Origin: Amorphophallus konjac
Lineage: Eukaryota > Streptophyta > Magnoliopsida > Alismatales > Araceae
Assembly (NCBI GenBank): GCA_022559845.1
Contig: CM040125.1
Coordinates: 330,591,829-330,655,828 of the forward strand
Direction of reading: 5' to 3'
Length of the DNA: 64,000 bases
Positions 24,194 to 35,769 of the stretch are shown piece after piece. A program made the position numbers and the translations under genes. Below the pieces are notes generated by a model. That model saw only the letters and a list, made by a program, of their open reading frames with translations, was not told where the DNA came from and did not search any database. Every line of letters begins with the position of its first letter. Position 1 is the first letter of the stretch.

Positions 24194-25267
24194 TTACGAT
24201 GAATCCAGGAATTTCCCTGATGAAACACCAAACACGCACTTCTTGGGGTTCATTTTTAATTGGTACTTCCGCGCTCTTTGCAAAACTTTGGCTAGAACCC
24301 TGGGATGCTCAACCCTTGTCCTTGATTTCACTACCAGGTCGTCAACGTACACCTCTTTATAAACGTGGATCATATCATGAAAGATTGCCATCATAGCCCT
24401 CTGGTAGGTGGCCCCAGCATTCTTAAGCCCGAAGGGCATGACCACATAGCAATAGGTTCCCCATAGTGTAGTGAACGATGTCTTCTCTTGATCTTCCTCA
24501 GCCAGGCAAATCTGATTATAGCCTGAAAAGCCATCCATGAAGGAAAGAGTCTCATATCCTGCCATATTGTCGATTAAAACATCAATATGAGAGAGGGGGA
24601 AGTCATCTTTAGGACACGCGTGGTTGAGGTCCCGAAAGTCTATGCAAATCTAAACCTTTCCATCTTTCTTCGTGACTAGGACGATGTTAGCCACCCAATT
24701 GGGATAAAGGATAACTCTAACGAATCTAGCCTTATGAAGCTTATCGACCTCTTCTTTCATTTTTAATGCCATATAAGGGTGGAAACATCTCAACCGCTGT
24801 TTGACCAGAATGGACCCTGGCTTAAGTGTAAGTCGATGTTCAACAAGTGCAGGGCCTAGTCCCAGCATGTCTTCATAACCCCACGCAAACGTGTCCTTAT
24901 ATTTTTGAAGAACCAAAATAAGCGCCTCCTCTTCAGAGGGCGGCAAGTTCTTACTAATGAGGACAATCCTAGGGTCTTCCTCAGTATCCAGATTTTTTTC
25001 TTTGGTAGGCTCTTCTACTAAGGCTGATGGTTCATCGAATCTTCTCATGCCACTGGCAAAAGTATCAGCCTCGTCCTCATATTCTTCGTAACCTTCATCC
25101 CCCTCTTCAATAGGTTCTTCATCATTCATGATCTCATAAATACCAAAACCCTCATTAAGAACACAAGTAGATGTGTCTTCATATTCTGTTTCTAGCAAGA
25201 TAATTGGATTCTTTATAAATTCAGGAAGAGCTAAGCATGCCCGACACCTCCTAGCTAAATCTAGCAA
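24194..25267 (-). pseudogene. reverse transcriptase of element D
   Basis: 25267-24650 holds the acidic protease-RT linker and the RT start (TLKPGSILVKQRLRCFHP, ANIVLVTKKDGKV), then an in-frame TAG near 24651. The frame continues with IDFRDLN; 24565-24194 carries GYNQICLAEEDQEKTSFTTL, PFGLKNAGATYQRAM and the catalytic YVDDLVVKS. The wording CPKDDFPL/GFSGYNQI is typical of Tat reverse transcriptases. A frameshift follows after GKFL near 24200. Confidence 0.9.
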
Positions 25268-26780
25268 GAATCTACGGGGAATCTGCTTACCCTTGGATTT
25301 CTTATGCGAAGCTACCCCATGAGTCTTAGAACTAGAAGAGTAAGAGCAACTAGCATGATCACTAGAAATTGACGAAGATGAAGGGGGAGAGGAAAAGGTG
25401 GGTACAGAAGGGGATAAAGGTGAAGACCCCTCATCGGAGGGGTAGAGAAGGTCTACTAATGAATCCTGGAAGAATGGCCCCTGAGTCGGGACACACTCAG
25501 AAAGATGATAAGAGGTCTCCTCAATGGAGATGGAAGATTGGAATTTTGGAATTTTGGCATTTTTTTTTCATTTTCAATAATAAGGCAATGCGAGGAAGGA
25601 ACAAGAGGTGGTGCTGAGATCGACAGGTTGACGAAAGATTGCGTAAATGATGGCCCACGCGGGGGTGTCATGGAGAGTTTATAAAATTGCTCCAGGAGCA
25701 AGGGAGGAATCGGAGGAGAAGCTTGAAGCGAATCTGGAGAAAAGGTTATCAAGACCGCGGGCGGTCTAGGGATATCTGAGCAAAACATTTTATCAAGCAA
25801 ATGGACAACAATTGTTGGATGGATGGATTTAAGAGAGAAAAGGCCAGCCCACAGCCTATCCACATTGAAGCCCTCTTCATACGGAACATCCGGCTCCCCG
25901 GTATCTGTGTAATTGCTTAGAAGCTGTCGCTTGTCCGTGATCACTGCTGGCTTTTCAATCAGTTCATGAATTAATGGCGGCCATTCTGGATCAGTTGGCA
26001 TAAACAGTCGGCTCAGAGCAATGGTGATATCGTTCATGTCGAACCATCTGTACCAGTCACATTCGGTGTCATCCATCTTTCTTCTTTTACCTGACCGTAA
26101 GGACTCTAGGGCCTTGTATGAAACTAGTGGGGCTATGTGGCTAGCAAACTGCCGTGCTTGTACATCTTGACAGTCCGGTATGGAAGTGACTAGCGTGGTT
26201 TGCTCATCATTATGAGTACCCCCTTTCACAAAGTGTGTTTGTAGGCTCCATGTAAGAGGCTGCCGATCTATTTTAAGAGTTGAAATCATGACGGCCCATG
26301 GTCCTTCTTCATCTTTGCCTTTGCTTGGCCCTTTATACCCTAGGCCACCCCGAGGAATCATCTTTTGATGCCTACGGGCTTGACTCTCCCCTAGAGATTA
26401 ATACCCAGGCCTTTGCCAGTTCTGTACCCCATTTTCATCAAGATATTCCATCCCAGGGTGTTCATCAGACCCTTTTTCTTCTTGCCTTTGGGTGGCTGTG
26501 GTGACATTTGGGGGGTAAGAGGGGTTGAAAGAGACGGCCATGCCAAGTCTTGCCGCAGATCGGCAACATCCAAAACTGAGAGCAAAGGCCTATTGGAAGG
26601 CCACATAGAAGGCACCGATGTTGCGGAATGTATATCTTCTGCCGGCAAAATGGGCATACTAGTGACTTTGATAATGCACCCTTTGTGCGAAAATTTTATG
26701 CATTGATTGTTCGTGGAGGGCACAGCATCAAGCTCTTGAATGTAAGGATGACCCAAGATGCCATTGAATGTCGGGTCCAT
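25268..26780 (-). pseudogene. G-patch and linker between protease and RT of element D
   Basis: 26780-26391 begins with the post-protease segment (FNGILGHPYIQELDAVPS) and ends with a G-patch-like motif (LGWNILMKMGYRTGKGLG, about 26390-26450), a feature of many Tat polyproteins. 26361-25456 continues the linker with little recognisable structure. The two are separated by a frameshift or stop near 26370-26390. Confidence 0.72.
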
Positions 26781-27260
26781 GTCTAGAATATGGAAGTCGC
26801 TGTGACTGAAACTGGTCCCAAACCAACTTTTAAAGTGATCATCCCTAGAGGCGGCTTCTTGGTGTTGTCATAAGGTATGACGGTGATTGTAGATGGCCGG
26901 ATTTGACTTTCGGGATGCCACACATTTTTAAGGTACTTGGTGGCAAAACATTAATGGATGCCCCAGTATCCACCAAACATTATTTCACTGCCAACTTGTT
27001 AATGTCAATAGTAATGCACAGTGCATATTTCCTGGCCGGCTACGGAGCCAATTCATGTTCATAAAAAGTGATGGCCGGTTGATTGCTGGCCAGATTTAAA
27101 ACAGTAGTGACCTGTTCAACTGGGATGTCTTCATTTACCATTACTTTCTGCAAATATTGCTTCAGGGCTAGCTCGTATGTAGTAGATCTTTTGATCAATT
27201 CCAGAATAGAAATTCGGGCTGGTGTTCTGTCCAAATGCTTTAATAGGTCATACTCCATGC
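26781..27260 (-). pseudogene. retropepsin-type protease of element D
   Basis: The active-site segment CLVDTGASINVLPP is encoded at about 26937-26980, preceded by the Tat-type segment LKHLDRTPARISILELIKRS (27258-27040). A stop lies just upstream of the CLVDTG codons and others follow, so the protease is dead. The active site Asp-Thr-Gly is intact. Confidence 0.8.
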
Positions 27261-27279
27261 CCGGTGCAGACTCCTATTC

Positions 27280-27951
27280 CTATTCTCCTTGTTCTTGTAT
27301 CGGCTTCTGTTCCCGTTGGGGAAACACTCGGTGGAACATCCGTCTACTACAAAGCACCATTGTTTTCGAAGCCTCTGTCAGGCCTAGAGTGGGTAAAGGG
27401 GTAGAGGAAGTAGAGGGAATGGTGGAGGGTGTGTTGGGTGCTGGTGTAGGATTGGTAGAAGGAGGGGTTCTTATAAGAGGCCTCGCCGGCTGGGGGTCAT
27501 CGGAAAACGGCGGCGGGGGTCGAGTGACAAGGAGGGGTCTTGGAAGGATGATGGTGGTAGACGGGGTAGGTTGTGGCGAAACAGGAGGGGAGACGGATGC
27601 CGGCGGGGGGCTGATAAGGAGGGGTCTATTAAATGGGGGGTTTTGAGGTGAAGAAGAATTTGTGGGTTGGCGCAAAAGAAGAGGCCGTGAAGGAGTAGGG
27701 TTAGGGTTAAGTGGCCCTGGAGTGGTGGTGGAACGTATGAGGAGACGTGGCTGTTGGGAGGAAGGTGCGGGTTGAAGTCTTCTTAACAATTGTGATGGTT
27801 GTGGTTGACTGGAGTTTTGGTTAATGGCCCCGACAGAGGCGCTTTCTTCATGCCAGCCCTGCCCTCTCTCTACTTCATGGATTGAGGTGACAGGGTTTAC
27901 TTGTTGATTTTGAACCGGGTGCTCCGGTAGCGGATTGTTAACAATCCCCAT
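27280..27951 (-). pseudogene. proline-rich gag-pol linker of element D
   Basis: A 223-codon open frame, strongly Pro/Ser/Thr-rich with repeated PRPLL and RPPP words. Such a linker lies between gag and protease in Tat polyproteins. No catalytic domain is seen; likely disordered. Confidence 0.6.
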
Positions 27952-27989
27952 ATTTGGCTGGGGTGCAGGAGCCTGCTATTGCTGTGGAA

Positions 27990-28931
27990 CTTGTTGTTGT
28001 TGCTGACCTTGCTGTGGAGGCTGCTGAGCCGGTGGTTGCCGAGGAGGCCTTCGAGCCTTCAAAGTAGTAATGAACCTCTCATCTCATCCCAATCAATATC
28101 ACCTTGATCATTCATATCATATATATAATCTTTGAAGTGAAAGCAATTATCAATAGTGTGCCCCGGCTGCCAGTGGAAGACACAATACCGGGAGGTGTCT
28201 ACATGTTGCGGTCATATCGTTCTTTCTTTAGGCAAGGTGAGCGCGTTGGTGGTCATGAGGGCGTTAAAGATATCTGGTAGACTTTCGGGTAAGGCAGGGT
28301 ATTGTGCTCTTTGGGGACCCAATGGTCTTCTTGGTTGTTGCAGTTGTTATTGTGCATAATTGGCTGGCGAGGGCATTTCGTGGTACTGTGGGTGTTGATT
28401 TTGTGGGGTAAAGTGGGGTTGCTGTTGTTGAGGAGGTGGAAGAGGCCGTTAGGTCTGAAAAGGGTTATTATTTGGCCAGTGGACTTGGTTTTGGAAGGCG
28501 GGCTGTTGTGGTGGCGGCCCTTGTTTGGAGGGTGGCGGAAGGGTGTGGAATTTCCAAACGCGCTCACCTGCTCATTAGTAACAGTGCCTTCAGTTGTTGC
28601 ACCAATAATGCCGACATTAATGTTCTTCTTCATTACCTTTGGTCTTGGCTCAAACATGCCCATAATGGGTGAATCTTTCATCTGTGTTTGTATGTATCTA
28701 GCTCTTTCATAGAGCTCTTCCATAGTGCTCAACTTGTTCATGGCTAAAATATGACGGAATTGCGGAGTGGAGTTTGATATAATCATCTTCACTTGCTCCA
28801 TTTCCGACAGTGTGTCTTTCAATTTTTCGGCCATAGCTCTCCACCTATCAGAAAATAAAACAAAGTCCTCCTCGGGCTTCATCTTTTCGGCAACCAGATC
28901 AGTAACAGACAAAGAGGGACCCACACGGTCC
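27990..28931 (-). pseudogene. C-terminal part of gag of element D
   Basis: It begins at the right-hand junction with the target duplicate GGTCC (28927-28931). The frame continues the capsid from 42991 (RVGPSLSVTDLVAEKMKPEE ... QFRHILAMNKLSTMEELYERA). After about 28560 the frame is lost in a Gln/Asn/Pro-rich segment. A zinc-knuckle-like motif of Tat type (CVFHWQPGHTIDNC) is encoded at about 28145-28188. Confidence 0.85.
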
Positions 28932-31171
28932 TGTGGACGCACTTTTTATTTAAGATCGTTGTTTTTTTGTTTGTTGGCGTTTATTAAGTGCGTGGGCATG
29001 CCAGTCACGAAGGTGACGATTTATTGTGCGCTCGATCTGACTAATCAGACGATTGTGTGGTTCGTGTCGGGACCGGAACCCACCGCGCCATAAAAGTCAC
29101 GACGTTATTTACATCCCCTCGGAGAGGGGAACACCTTGATTAATCACCGGGAATCAGGGCCTCATGGCCAGGAAATTATATCGAGAAAAACTAGCCGATA
29201 GCGGTCTCGAATCAATCGGAAAGCCCGATGTATAGAGAAGAAAGCATTTGAAATACGTCGGTCACTCAAGGGACCATTTCAATATTCAGACGAGCGTCCG
29301 GCTTCAGAAAATCATGATTATCATGGGGAAAACCGGAGCATATGTATGCCGGGGTACGGCAAATTTATTGTTCAAAGGGGCGTGAAACGTTCAGTTAAAT
29401 CCCGGTTAGAGCGGTCAAAAACCGATAAGTTTGTCGGCCCGGTGCAAGATCAAGCTACAACCATATTACGGTGGGCCCCCCGCGGTCGAAGTCGGGCTCG
29501 CGTAGGCATCGTTAATATTTCCGGTGCCGAAGGGCAGCGGGAAAGTGTTCCGGGACCAGATTCCAAAATAGAGATGTGTACAGAGATAACTGGCTATAGG
29601 CCTAGGATGTGGGTCTGGCGATGACCATGGTTGGGGCGAACCCGAGGTTCGAGCGTGACTCACGACGGTCTTATCGATGTTCCATGCGTAGGGTTCGGGG
29701 AGGACGAGAGCCGCCTCATTCCGTTCCGATTTTGTCGGTCATACACGGGCCATTTTATGTTCAGACAAAGGTCCATATAGAAAACAAGACGGCGATGGGA
29801 GTGAGTCCGTGCAAATGTCTGCCGTGAGTACGGCAAGTTTAATGCAAGCGCGGGATTAGATCCCGGCATATATGTCGGTCACTAACGGACCATTCATTAT
29901 TCGTACAGAAGTTCGTATTAGTAGCGTCGAGGACGACGATAAAATCGTGCGGATGTCTGCTGTAGGTGCGGCAAGTTTAATGTGGGTGCGGGATCGGATC
30001 CCGATGAAGACGTGTCGACCTAACAAACTATCGACCCGGGATAAGTTCGGATCATGGTCACGTCCGGGCGGGGGCTCCCGAGATCCAAGTCCGATCTAGT
30101 GGGGCATCATTACTTTTCTCTTCACCAAACCGTACGAATGTCTGCCGTGAGTATGGCAAGTTTAATGCAGGTGCGGAATTAAATCCCGGTATATATATGT
30201 CGGTCACTAACGGACCATTTCTTATTCAGATAGAAGTCCGTGTTTGTAACATAAAAGACGGTGATAAAACCGTACGAATGTCTGCCGCAGATACGGCAAG
30301 GTTAATATGGATGCTGGATTGGATCCCGATAGAGGTGAGTCAAGCTGATAATCTATTGGCCCGAGGTGGTTGCGGACTATGGCCATATTGAGGTTTCTGA
30401 GGACCACGTCTGATGCCACGGGGCGTCATTGCTTTTCTCTTCACGCACAGTCAGGGGAAGTGAGTCATTAGGTGTGGAGCCTGAACTCGCCATCGTGCGC
30501 CCTCGGACGCGGATCGACCTGCGCGGTCAGGGGGGCATTGCCCCTTGCGGGGGTTTCGGGGGCAGCGCCCCCGGAACAAAATTTTAATTATAGCAAGGGC
30601 AACTTTGATTATTGGTTTCATACTCCTTTTATCTGTTTGGTTAATTAGATTTCTTTTTATGGAAGGCACGCCGGATTAGCATCATGTAAAGGGGCACGCC
30701 AGATCAAGCATAAGCAAGGAGGTGCGCCGGATTAAGGCCCCATGGGTGGGGCGCGCCGGTTTAAGGCCCCTTGGAGGGGCGCGCCAGTTTAAGGCTATGC
30801 CGTGCCGGTTTTAAGCGTCAAAGGGCTCCCTCCCAGCTTAGTGGCGATTCGGACAGATGCTTGCCCTCCTGTGTTGCTTTAGTTGTGAGCCTCCGAGTCT
30901 CGATTCAGGGCTTTGAGTGATTTCCGGTGTATGCCGAGCATGCGTTCGAATTCCTGAGTTTCTTTTAATTCGACCTTCGGCATTGCCGACTTGGGAGCCG
31001 GAGCTATCTCTTCAACCCGAGGGGCTTCTTTGTTGGGTGGCGGAGCACCGGGTAGGTATTCGTCCTTCTTGGAGGAGGCATAGGGTTTATTTGGCCTTTT
31101 TGTCTTCGACTCGCTCTCGAGTGCTGAGACGTGCATGTCGTATGATCATCATCATTTTTTTGACGTCCACA
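28932..31171 (-). repeat. 3' LTR of element B (left copy)
   Basis: 2240 bp, from TGTGGACGCAC to GACGTCCACA on the plus strand. It contains four or five imperfect ~130-bp sub-repeats (about 29740-30340) with small inverted repeats such as TGCCGTGAGTACGGCA and CGGGATTAGATCCCG. A GGGGGCAGCGCCCCC inverted repeat is near 30558-30572, and an 85-codon ORF lies at the U3 end. Confidence 0.9.
30879..31136 (-). CDS. 85-codon ORF inside the 3' LTR of element B, unknown function
   Basis: ATG at 31136, 36 bp inside the LTR in the sense direction of B. The product is Lys/Glu/Pro-rich (SALESESK, SSKKDEYLPGAPPPNKEAP, EFERMLGIHRKSLKALN) with no signal or membrane segment, probably disordered with a short basic helix at the end. 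The other LTR has the same frame with five or so amino-acid changes and one stop. I recognise no family. Being in U3, it would be transcribed at the 3' end of a B RNA. It may be a chance frame; coding is not shown. Confidence 0.35.
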   Translation of the reverse strand: MHVSALESESKTKRPNKPYASSKKDEYLPGAPPPNKEAPRVEEIAPAPKSAMPKVELKETQEFERMLGIHRKSLKALNRDSEAHN

Positions 31172-31190
31172 AATGCCCCCCGCTCGTGGG
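31172..31190 (-). other. polypurine tract of element B
   Basis: On the minus strand GAGCGGGGGGCATT abuts the LTR start TGTGGACGTC. The GGGGGGCATT core is the same as in element A (1889-1898). Confidence 0.75.
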
Positions 31191-31917
31191 TCGCGCAAAC
31201 GAGGGATGAATACGCGGGGCCCGCGAGTGTAGAGTTCTTTGACAAGATATCTGTCCCTCCGAGCTAGTGGGATGCTGGTCCGATGTAAATTCACGGGAAA
31301 GCGCTCACTCCTTCAGCGAAGGGATGAGGGGATCGCTTCACCGCATATGCACGCGGAGTGAGATGTCAGAGTGGGGGTTTAGTCATCGGCATGGGGTGAA
31401 TACCGAAGCAAGAACGAAGGGTCTATGCGTCGTCTTAGGCAAGAGGCCTAAAATGACTTAGATGAGGCCAATCCCAAGGGGGAGTTGATGACTAGTGTTG
31501 GGTTTAGGAGAATTGTTCATTCATCGACTCGGATGGGAGGTCCAAGCCGAAGGCTTATGAAAGGGGCTCCGATGGAGTGAAAAGAATTTTATGCATTCCG
31601 GTGGAACGTTCGAAGCGAAGGGTTTATTTGTTGGTGCCGGGAGCTGACGCGGTCTATTCATTGGCACAGGGTGAGTGCCAAGGCAAAGGGGTCTTTCATT
31701 CATTGACTTGGACGGAAGGTCCGAGCCAAGCAAGGAAGTTCTCTTTCTTTTTTTTTTTCATTGACTTGTACGGAAGGTCCGAGCCGAGGGTTTATTCATT
31801 AGTGGGACTGGGAATTGTAATATTGAGGTGGTTTATTCATTGCCAAAGGGTGAGTGCCAAAGCAACGGTCTTTTGCTCATGGAACCAGACGAAAGGTCCA
31901 GGCCACTGGTTTATTCA
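31172..31917 (-). repeat. irregular repeat zone next to the 3' LTR of B
   Basis: No gene. Irregular units containing GGACGGAAGGTCCGAGCC-like inverted repeats and GTGCCAAGG words. They grade into the regular array at 31918. Confidence 0.5.
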
Positions 31918-32531
31918 TCGATGCCAACGGGGAGTCGGGGACCGACGTGGTTTACTTGTCTCTTCTTCTCTTCATCAGTGCCGACAGGGTTTCGGGAGCT
32001 GAGGTACTTTGTTCTTCTCTTCTTCTCTTCATCAGTGCCGACGGGGTGTCGGAAGCTGACAGGGTTTGTTTGTCTCTTCATCTTTTCATCAGTGCCGACG
32101 GGGTGTCGGGAGATGACCTGGTTTGTTGGTCTCTTTGTCTCTTCGTCAGTGCCGACAGGGTGCCGGGAGCTGACATGATTTGTTGGTCTCTTTGTCTCTT
32201 CATCAGTGCCGACAGGGTGTCGGGAGCTGACAGGGTTTCTTTGTCGCTTCTTCTCTTTGTCAGTGCCGACAGGGCGTCGGGGGCTGACGTGGTTTGTTTG
32301 TCTCTTCTTCTCTTTGTCAGCACCGACAGGGCGTCGAGAGCTGATGTGGTATGTTGGTCTCTTCTTCTCTTCATCAGTGCCGACGGGGTGTCGGGAGCTG
32401 ACCTGGTTTGTTGGTCTCTTTGTCTCTTCGTCAGTGCCGACAGGGTGCTGGGAGCTGACATGGTTTGTTGGTCTCTTTGTCTCTTCTTTTCTTTGTCAGT
32501 GCCGACAGGGTGTCGGGAGCTGAGGTAGTTT
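31918..32531 (-). repeat. array a: ~58-bp units with CCGACAgggTGTCGG inverted repeat
   Basis: About ten or eleven units. Each has a 6-bp perfect stem with a 3-base loop (CCGACA-ggg-TGTCGG), AGCTGAC, and a TTTGTTGGTCTCTTTGTCTC tail. Open frames of up to 224 codons here are by-products of the stop-free repeat. Confidence 0.8.
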
Positions 32532-32662
32532 GTTCTTCTCTTCTTCTTCTCTTTTTTCTCCTTCTTCTTTTCTTTCCCTTCTTTTTCTTCTTCCCTTCTT
32601 TTTTCCTTCTTTTTTTTTCTTCTTTTTTTCTTCTCTTATTTTTTTTCTTTTTTTTTGAACAA
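32532..32662 (-). repeat. polypyrimidine run (purine-rich on the sense strand of B)
   Basis: CTTCTT/TTTTTC-rich, about 130 bp, so the B sense strand is A/G-rich. A similar tract lies at 40380-40490 near the other end of the interior. Confidence 0.85.
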
Positions 32663-32684
32663 CTTTGGATAGCTGTTGGCACAG

Positions 32685-33222
32685 ACGCCGATAATGAGAT
32701 AGCTGTCGGCTATACGTCGATAATGACATAGCTGTCGGCTAAACGCCGATAGTTAGATAGTTGTCGGCTAAGGGCCGATAATTTAAAGCTGTCGGCTCAG
32801 GGGCCGATGATTAGGAGCTGTCGGCTCAGGGGCCGATAATTGAAAGCTGTCGGCTCTGGGGCCGATAATTTAAAGCTATCGGCTCAAGGGCCGATAATTG
32901 AAAGCTGTCGGCTCAGGGGCCGATAATTGAAAGCTGTCGGCTCAGGGTAAATAATTGAAAGCTGTCGGCTCAGGGCCGATAATTGAAAGCTATCGGCTCA
33001 GGGCCGATAATTGAAAGCTGTCGGCTCAGGGGCCGATAATTGAAAGCTATAGGCTTAGGGGCCGATAATTGAAAGCTGTCGGCTCAGGGTCGATAATTGA
33101 AAGCAGTGGACTCTAGGGCCGATAATTGAAAGCTGTCGGCGCTGGGGCCGATAATTGAAAGCTGTCAGCTCAGGGCCGATAATTGAAAGCTGTCGGCTCA
33201 GGGGCCGATAATTGAAAAGTGA
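32685..33222 (-). repeat. array c: ~30-bp units with TCGGCtcagggGCCGA inverted repeat
   Basis: About 18 units of GCTGTCGGCTCAGGGGCCGA plus taattgaaa. The arms TCGGC/GCCGA are kept in nearly all units. The same motif with other spacers forms the array at 37800-38160, and in C the arrays at 54900-55280 and 56935-57048. Confidence 0.9.
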
Positions 33223-33229
33223 GCCACGA

Positions 33230-33560
33230 GGACAGAGAGGAGGGTTTATTCCTTTAACGGTCTGGACGGTGGGTCCAAATTGAAAGGGATTCGTCGCCCG
33301 AAGGGACGGGGAGGAGAGTTTTTTGATTCGACAAGGATGTTCGTCACCCGGAGGGACGGGGAGAAGAACTTGTTGATTCAATAGCCTAGACGGGAGGTCA
33401 AAATCAAAAGGGGTATTCGTCACCCGAAGGGACAGAGAGAAGAGTTGGTTCATGTAACGACCTGTATGGAAGGTCCAAATCAAAAGGATTGTTCGTGACC
33501 CCGAAGGGACGGAGGGGTGGTCAAGTCGCTGACACGGGCTAGTGTTAGCGCAAGGAAAAG
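33230..33560 (-). repeat. array d: irregular units with CACCCGAAGGGACGG
   Basis: Four to five longer units built from GGTCCAAAT...AAAGGG and TTCGTCACCCGAAGGGAC, the latter being an imperfect inverted repeat. Confidence 0.65.
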
Positions 33561-33569
33561 AGGATGATT

Positions 33570-34260
33570 CCTTACCCGAATGGCAGGCTCGGGCCAGGGT
33601 GAAAGGTTGTTTCGTTCTTTAATGCGCCGGGGGTACCAACTATATGAAGGGTCTTTTAATTCTTTGGCTGGACGGAAGGTCCGAACCAGAGTGGAGAGAA
33701 TTCTTTCTGTTCTCCGGCTGGACGGTAGGTCCGAGCCAAAGTGGAAGGATCTTTTTGTTCTCTAGCTGGACGGAAGGTCTGATCTAGAGTGGAGAGAATC
33801 TTTTGCTCTCTAGTCGGACGGAAGGTCCGATCCAGAGTGGAGAGAATCTTTTTAGTTCTCTAGCCGGACAGAAGGTCCGATCTAGAGTGGAAAGAATATA
33901 TTTGTTCTCCGGTTGGACGGCAGGTCCGAGCCAAAGTGAAAGGATCTTTTTATTCTCTAGCCGGACGGAAGATCCGATCTAGAGTTGCGAGAATTCTTTC
34001 TGTTCTCGACTGGACGGCAGGTCCGAGCCAAATTGAAAGGATCTTTTTGTTCTCTAGTCGGACGGAGGGTCCGATCTGGAGTGGAGAGAATCTTTTGCTC
34101 TCTGATTGGACGGCAGGTCCGAGCAAAAGTGAAAGGATCTCTCTTTTATTCTCCAACCGGATGGAAGGTCTGATCTAGAGTGAAAGGATCTGTTTGTTCT
34201 CTGGCTGGGCAACAAGCCTGCACCAATGTGAAAGGATTTGATGTTCTTCAATGCGCCGGG
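33570..34260 (-). repeat. array e: ~50-bp units with CGGACggaagGTCCG inside TCTAG...CTAGA
   Basis: About 12 units. The inner stem is CGGAC/GTCCG. In many units outer arms TCTAG and CTAGA (or CTCCGG/CCAAAG-like) extend the pairing. About 50-bp spacing, as in array i. Confidence 0.8.
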
Positions 34261-34264
34261 AGTA

Positions 34265-34470
34265 CCGGCTGTGAAATCTGAACTCAGGAAAGTGGGCCAC
34301 GAGGGCCGGAGTTGATGTTGCAGAAGTAGGCCGCGAAGGCTGCAATTGGGGAAGTGGGCTATAGAAGCCGAAGTTGGGAGGTTAGTAGGCCGTAGAGACG
34401 AGAAGTAGGCCATGGGGGCCAATGGTTGGGTTGCACGAGCCGAAATCGGAAAGGCAGGCTACAGAAGCCG
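34265..34470 (-). repeat. array f: short units of GGGCCACGAGGGCC type
   Basis: Six to seven units of about 30 bp with gtgggcca/gtaggccg and cgagggccgg. Related units occur at 35600-35765, and in C at about 56740-56935. Confidence 0.65.
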
Positions 34471-34479
34471 AACTTCAAT

Positions 34480-34860
34480 TTTTTTTTAAACTATTATTTC
34501 CTTTATTCAAGCATGCAAGCATTCATCAGCAAGCATAACATAAAAATAAATAAGACAGCTCCCTCTATAGGGAATCGGATAGGGACATCCCCCATAATTC
34601 GCAGACACGGTGCGGGCCACGAGACATAACTGAGGGGTGGTGCGCCCGTCAAGAGGATATCGCATGTCTTGCATGCATAGCCTAAATTCACGTATTTCAC
34701 CCGAGGCAATTCTCTGTGGAGTGGAGGAGCAAACGTGTGAGCAAAAGGCCCTAAACATAGGGATATGCAGGTTTTCTAAGCAACACTCGAGGGTTACTCT
34801 AGCGCCTACACACGGGTTTCAGGCTCTCGATTTTGGTAGCTTCGCACAGCCCCCATCTGT
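34480..34860 (-). other. unique backbone segment of B, conserved in C
   Basis: Non-repetitive sequence between arrays f and g, closely similar to 56310-56690 of C in matching orientation. Two overlapping minus-strand frames (34507-34758 and 34503-34709) are both conserved in C, which points to nucleotide rather than protein conservation. No domain recognised. Confidence 0.65.
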
Positions 34861-34861
34861 T

Positions 34862-35110
34862 TATTTTGGTAGCGAATTTCACCGTTCGGCGCGAGTCTCC
34901 TCATGTGTCTCAATGGGGATTCCCGGCTACTAGGATTCGTCCTTATCATAATTCTATTGCGGATTTCACCGTTTGACGCGAGTTTCCTCATGTGTCTCAA
35001 TGGGGATTCCCGGCTATTGGGCTTCATCCTTATTGAAATTCGCTTCACCTTTTCGCGCGAGTCTCCTCATGTGTCTCAATGGGGATTCCTGGCTACTCAG
35101 ATTCACGTTT
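34862..35110 (-). repeat. array g: three ~75-bp units with GTCTCCTCATGTGTCTCAAT
   Basis: Units of TTCACC-GTTCGGCGCGAGT...GGGGATTCCCGGCTACT. C has two related units at about 56160-56300. Confidence 0.75.
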
Positions 35111-35599
35111 CTCTTTTTTTTTCTTTGTATCATTTTTTCTTTCTTTTTTCTTTAAGTGGGGGTAGGCAGCTTTTTCCTCACGATTACCTTTCACGCGAGT
35201 GCAGAAATTCAAGCATCCGTAGAGTGCTAAGAAGAAAGTCGGGAAATCCCTATGGTTGAAGACCATTGAACACATTAAATGTGAAGTGGGGAGTATTGCC
35301 TCGGGTTTATTTTGTGAGTTGGGCTCAGCAATTTAGCCATGACTCTTCCCCTTGACGTGTGCACCCGCCATAATTGGGTTCCCTTTGAGCGCGCATCGCG
35401 ACACACGTACATCCAGAATCGGGGTAGCATTATTATGTAGCAAGGAAACAATGTCCTAGAAAATTCAAAGGAGGTGCGTCTTATTTTATATTATAAGCAA
35501 GCATGCAAGCAGGGCAGCCAAGCATTTTTTTCTTTTTTTTTCTTTTCTTTTTTTGCATAAGAACATACTGTCGTTACGTATAAGCATAGTGGTAGTAAA
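35111..35599 (-). other. unique backbone segment of B
   Basis: No gene. T-rich runs at 35107-35160 and 35520-35560. Similar to 55660-56150 of C in the matching orientation (for example GTGTTCAATAG.. and GCACACGTCAAGGGGAAGAG near 55908-55927). Confidence 0.5.
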
Positions 35600-35769
35600 G
35601 GTATTAGGGGAGCTGGCTGCAAGAGCCGAGGCTGGGAAGTAGGCTACAAGAGCTAAAATTGGGAGGCGGTCTACAGGAGTCGAGATTGGGGAAGCAGGCC
35701 ACGAAGGCCAAAGGGAATTGGGCTACAGAAGCCAAAATGTTGTGGAAGCGGCTACGAGAGCCGAAGAAA
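35600..35769 (-). repeat. array h: short 'ggctacaagagccgaa' units
   Basis: Five to six units of GGCTACAAGAGCC type, an inverted repeat (GGCT...AGCC) related to array f. Confidence 0.6.

Noticed and set aside
30540..30575. GGGGGCAGCGCCCCC as an intrinsic terminator
   Set aside because: Nuclear plant DNA; it is part of an LTR full of similar inverted repeats and is not followed by a functional T tract.
31854..32528. A 224-codon frame 'SADRVSGADMVCWSLCLF' resembling a membrane protein
   Set aside because: It comes from array a; hydrophobic runs arise from the CTCTTTGTCTC part of the unit.
32685..33222. Possible CRISPR-like array of ~30-bp regularly spaced repeats
   Set aside because: Units are directly joined with no variable spacers, no cas genes exist, and the context is plant retrotransposon DNA.
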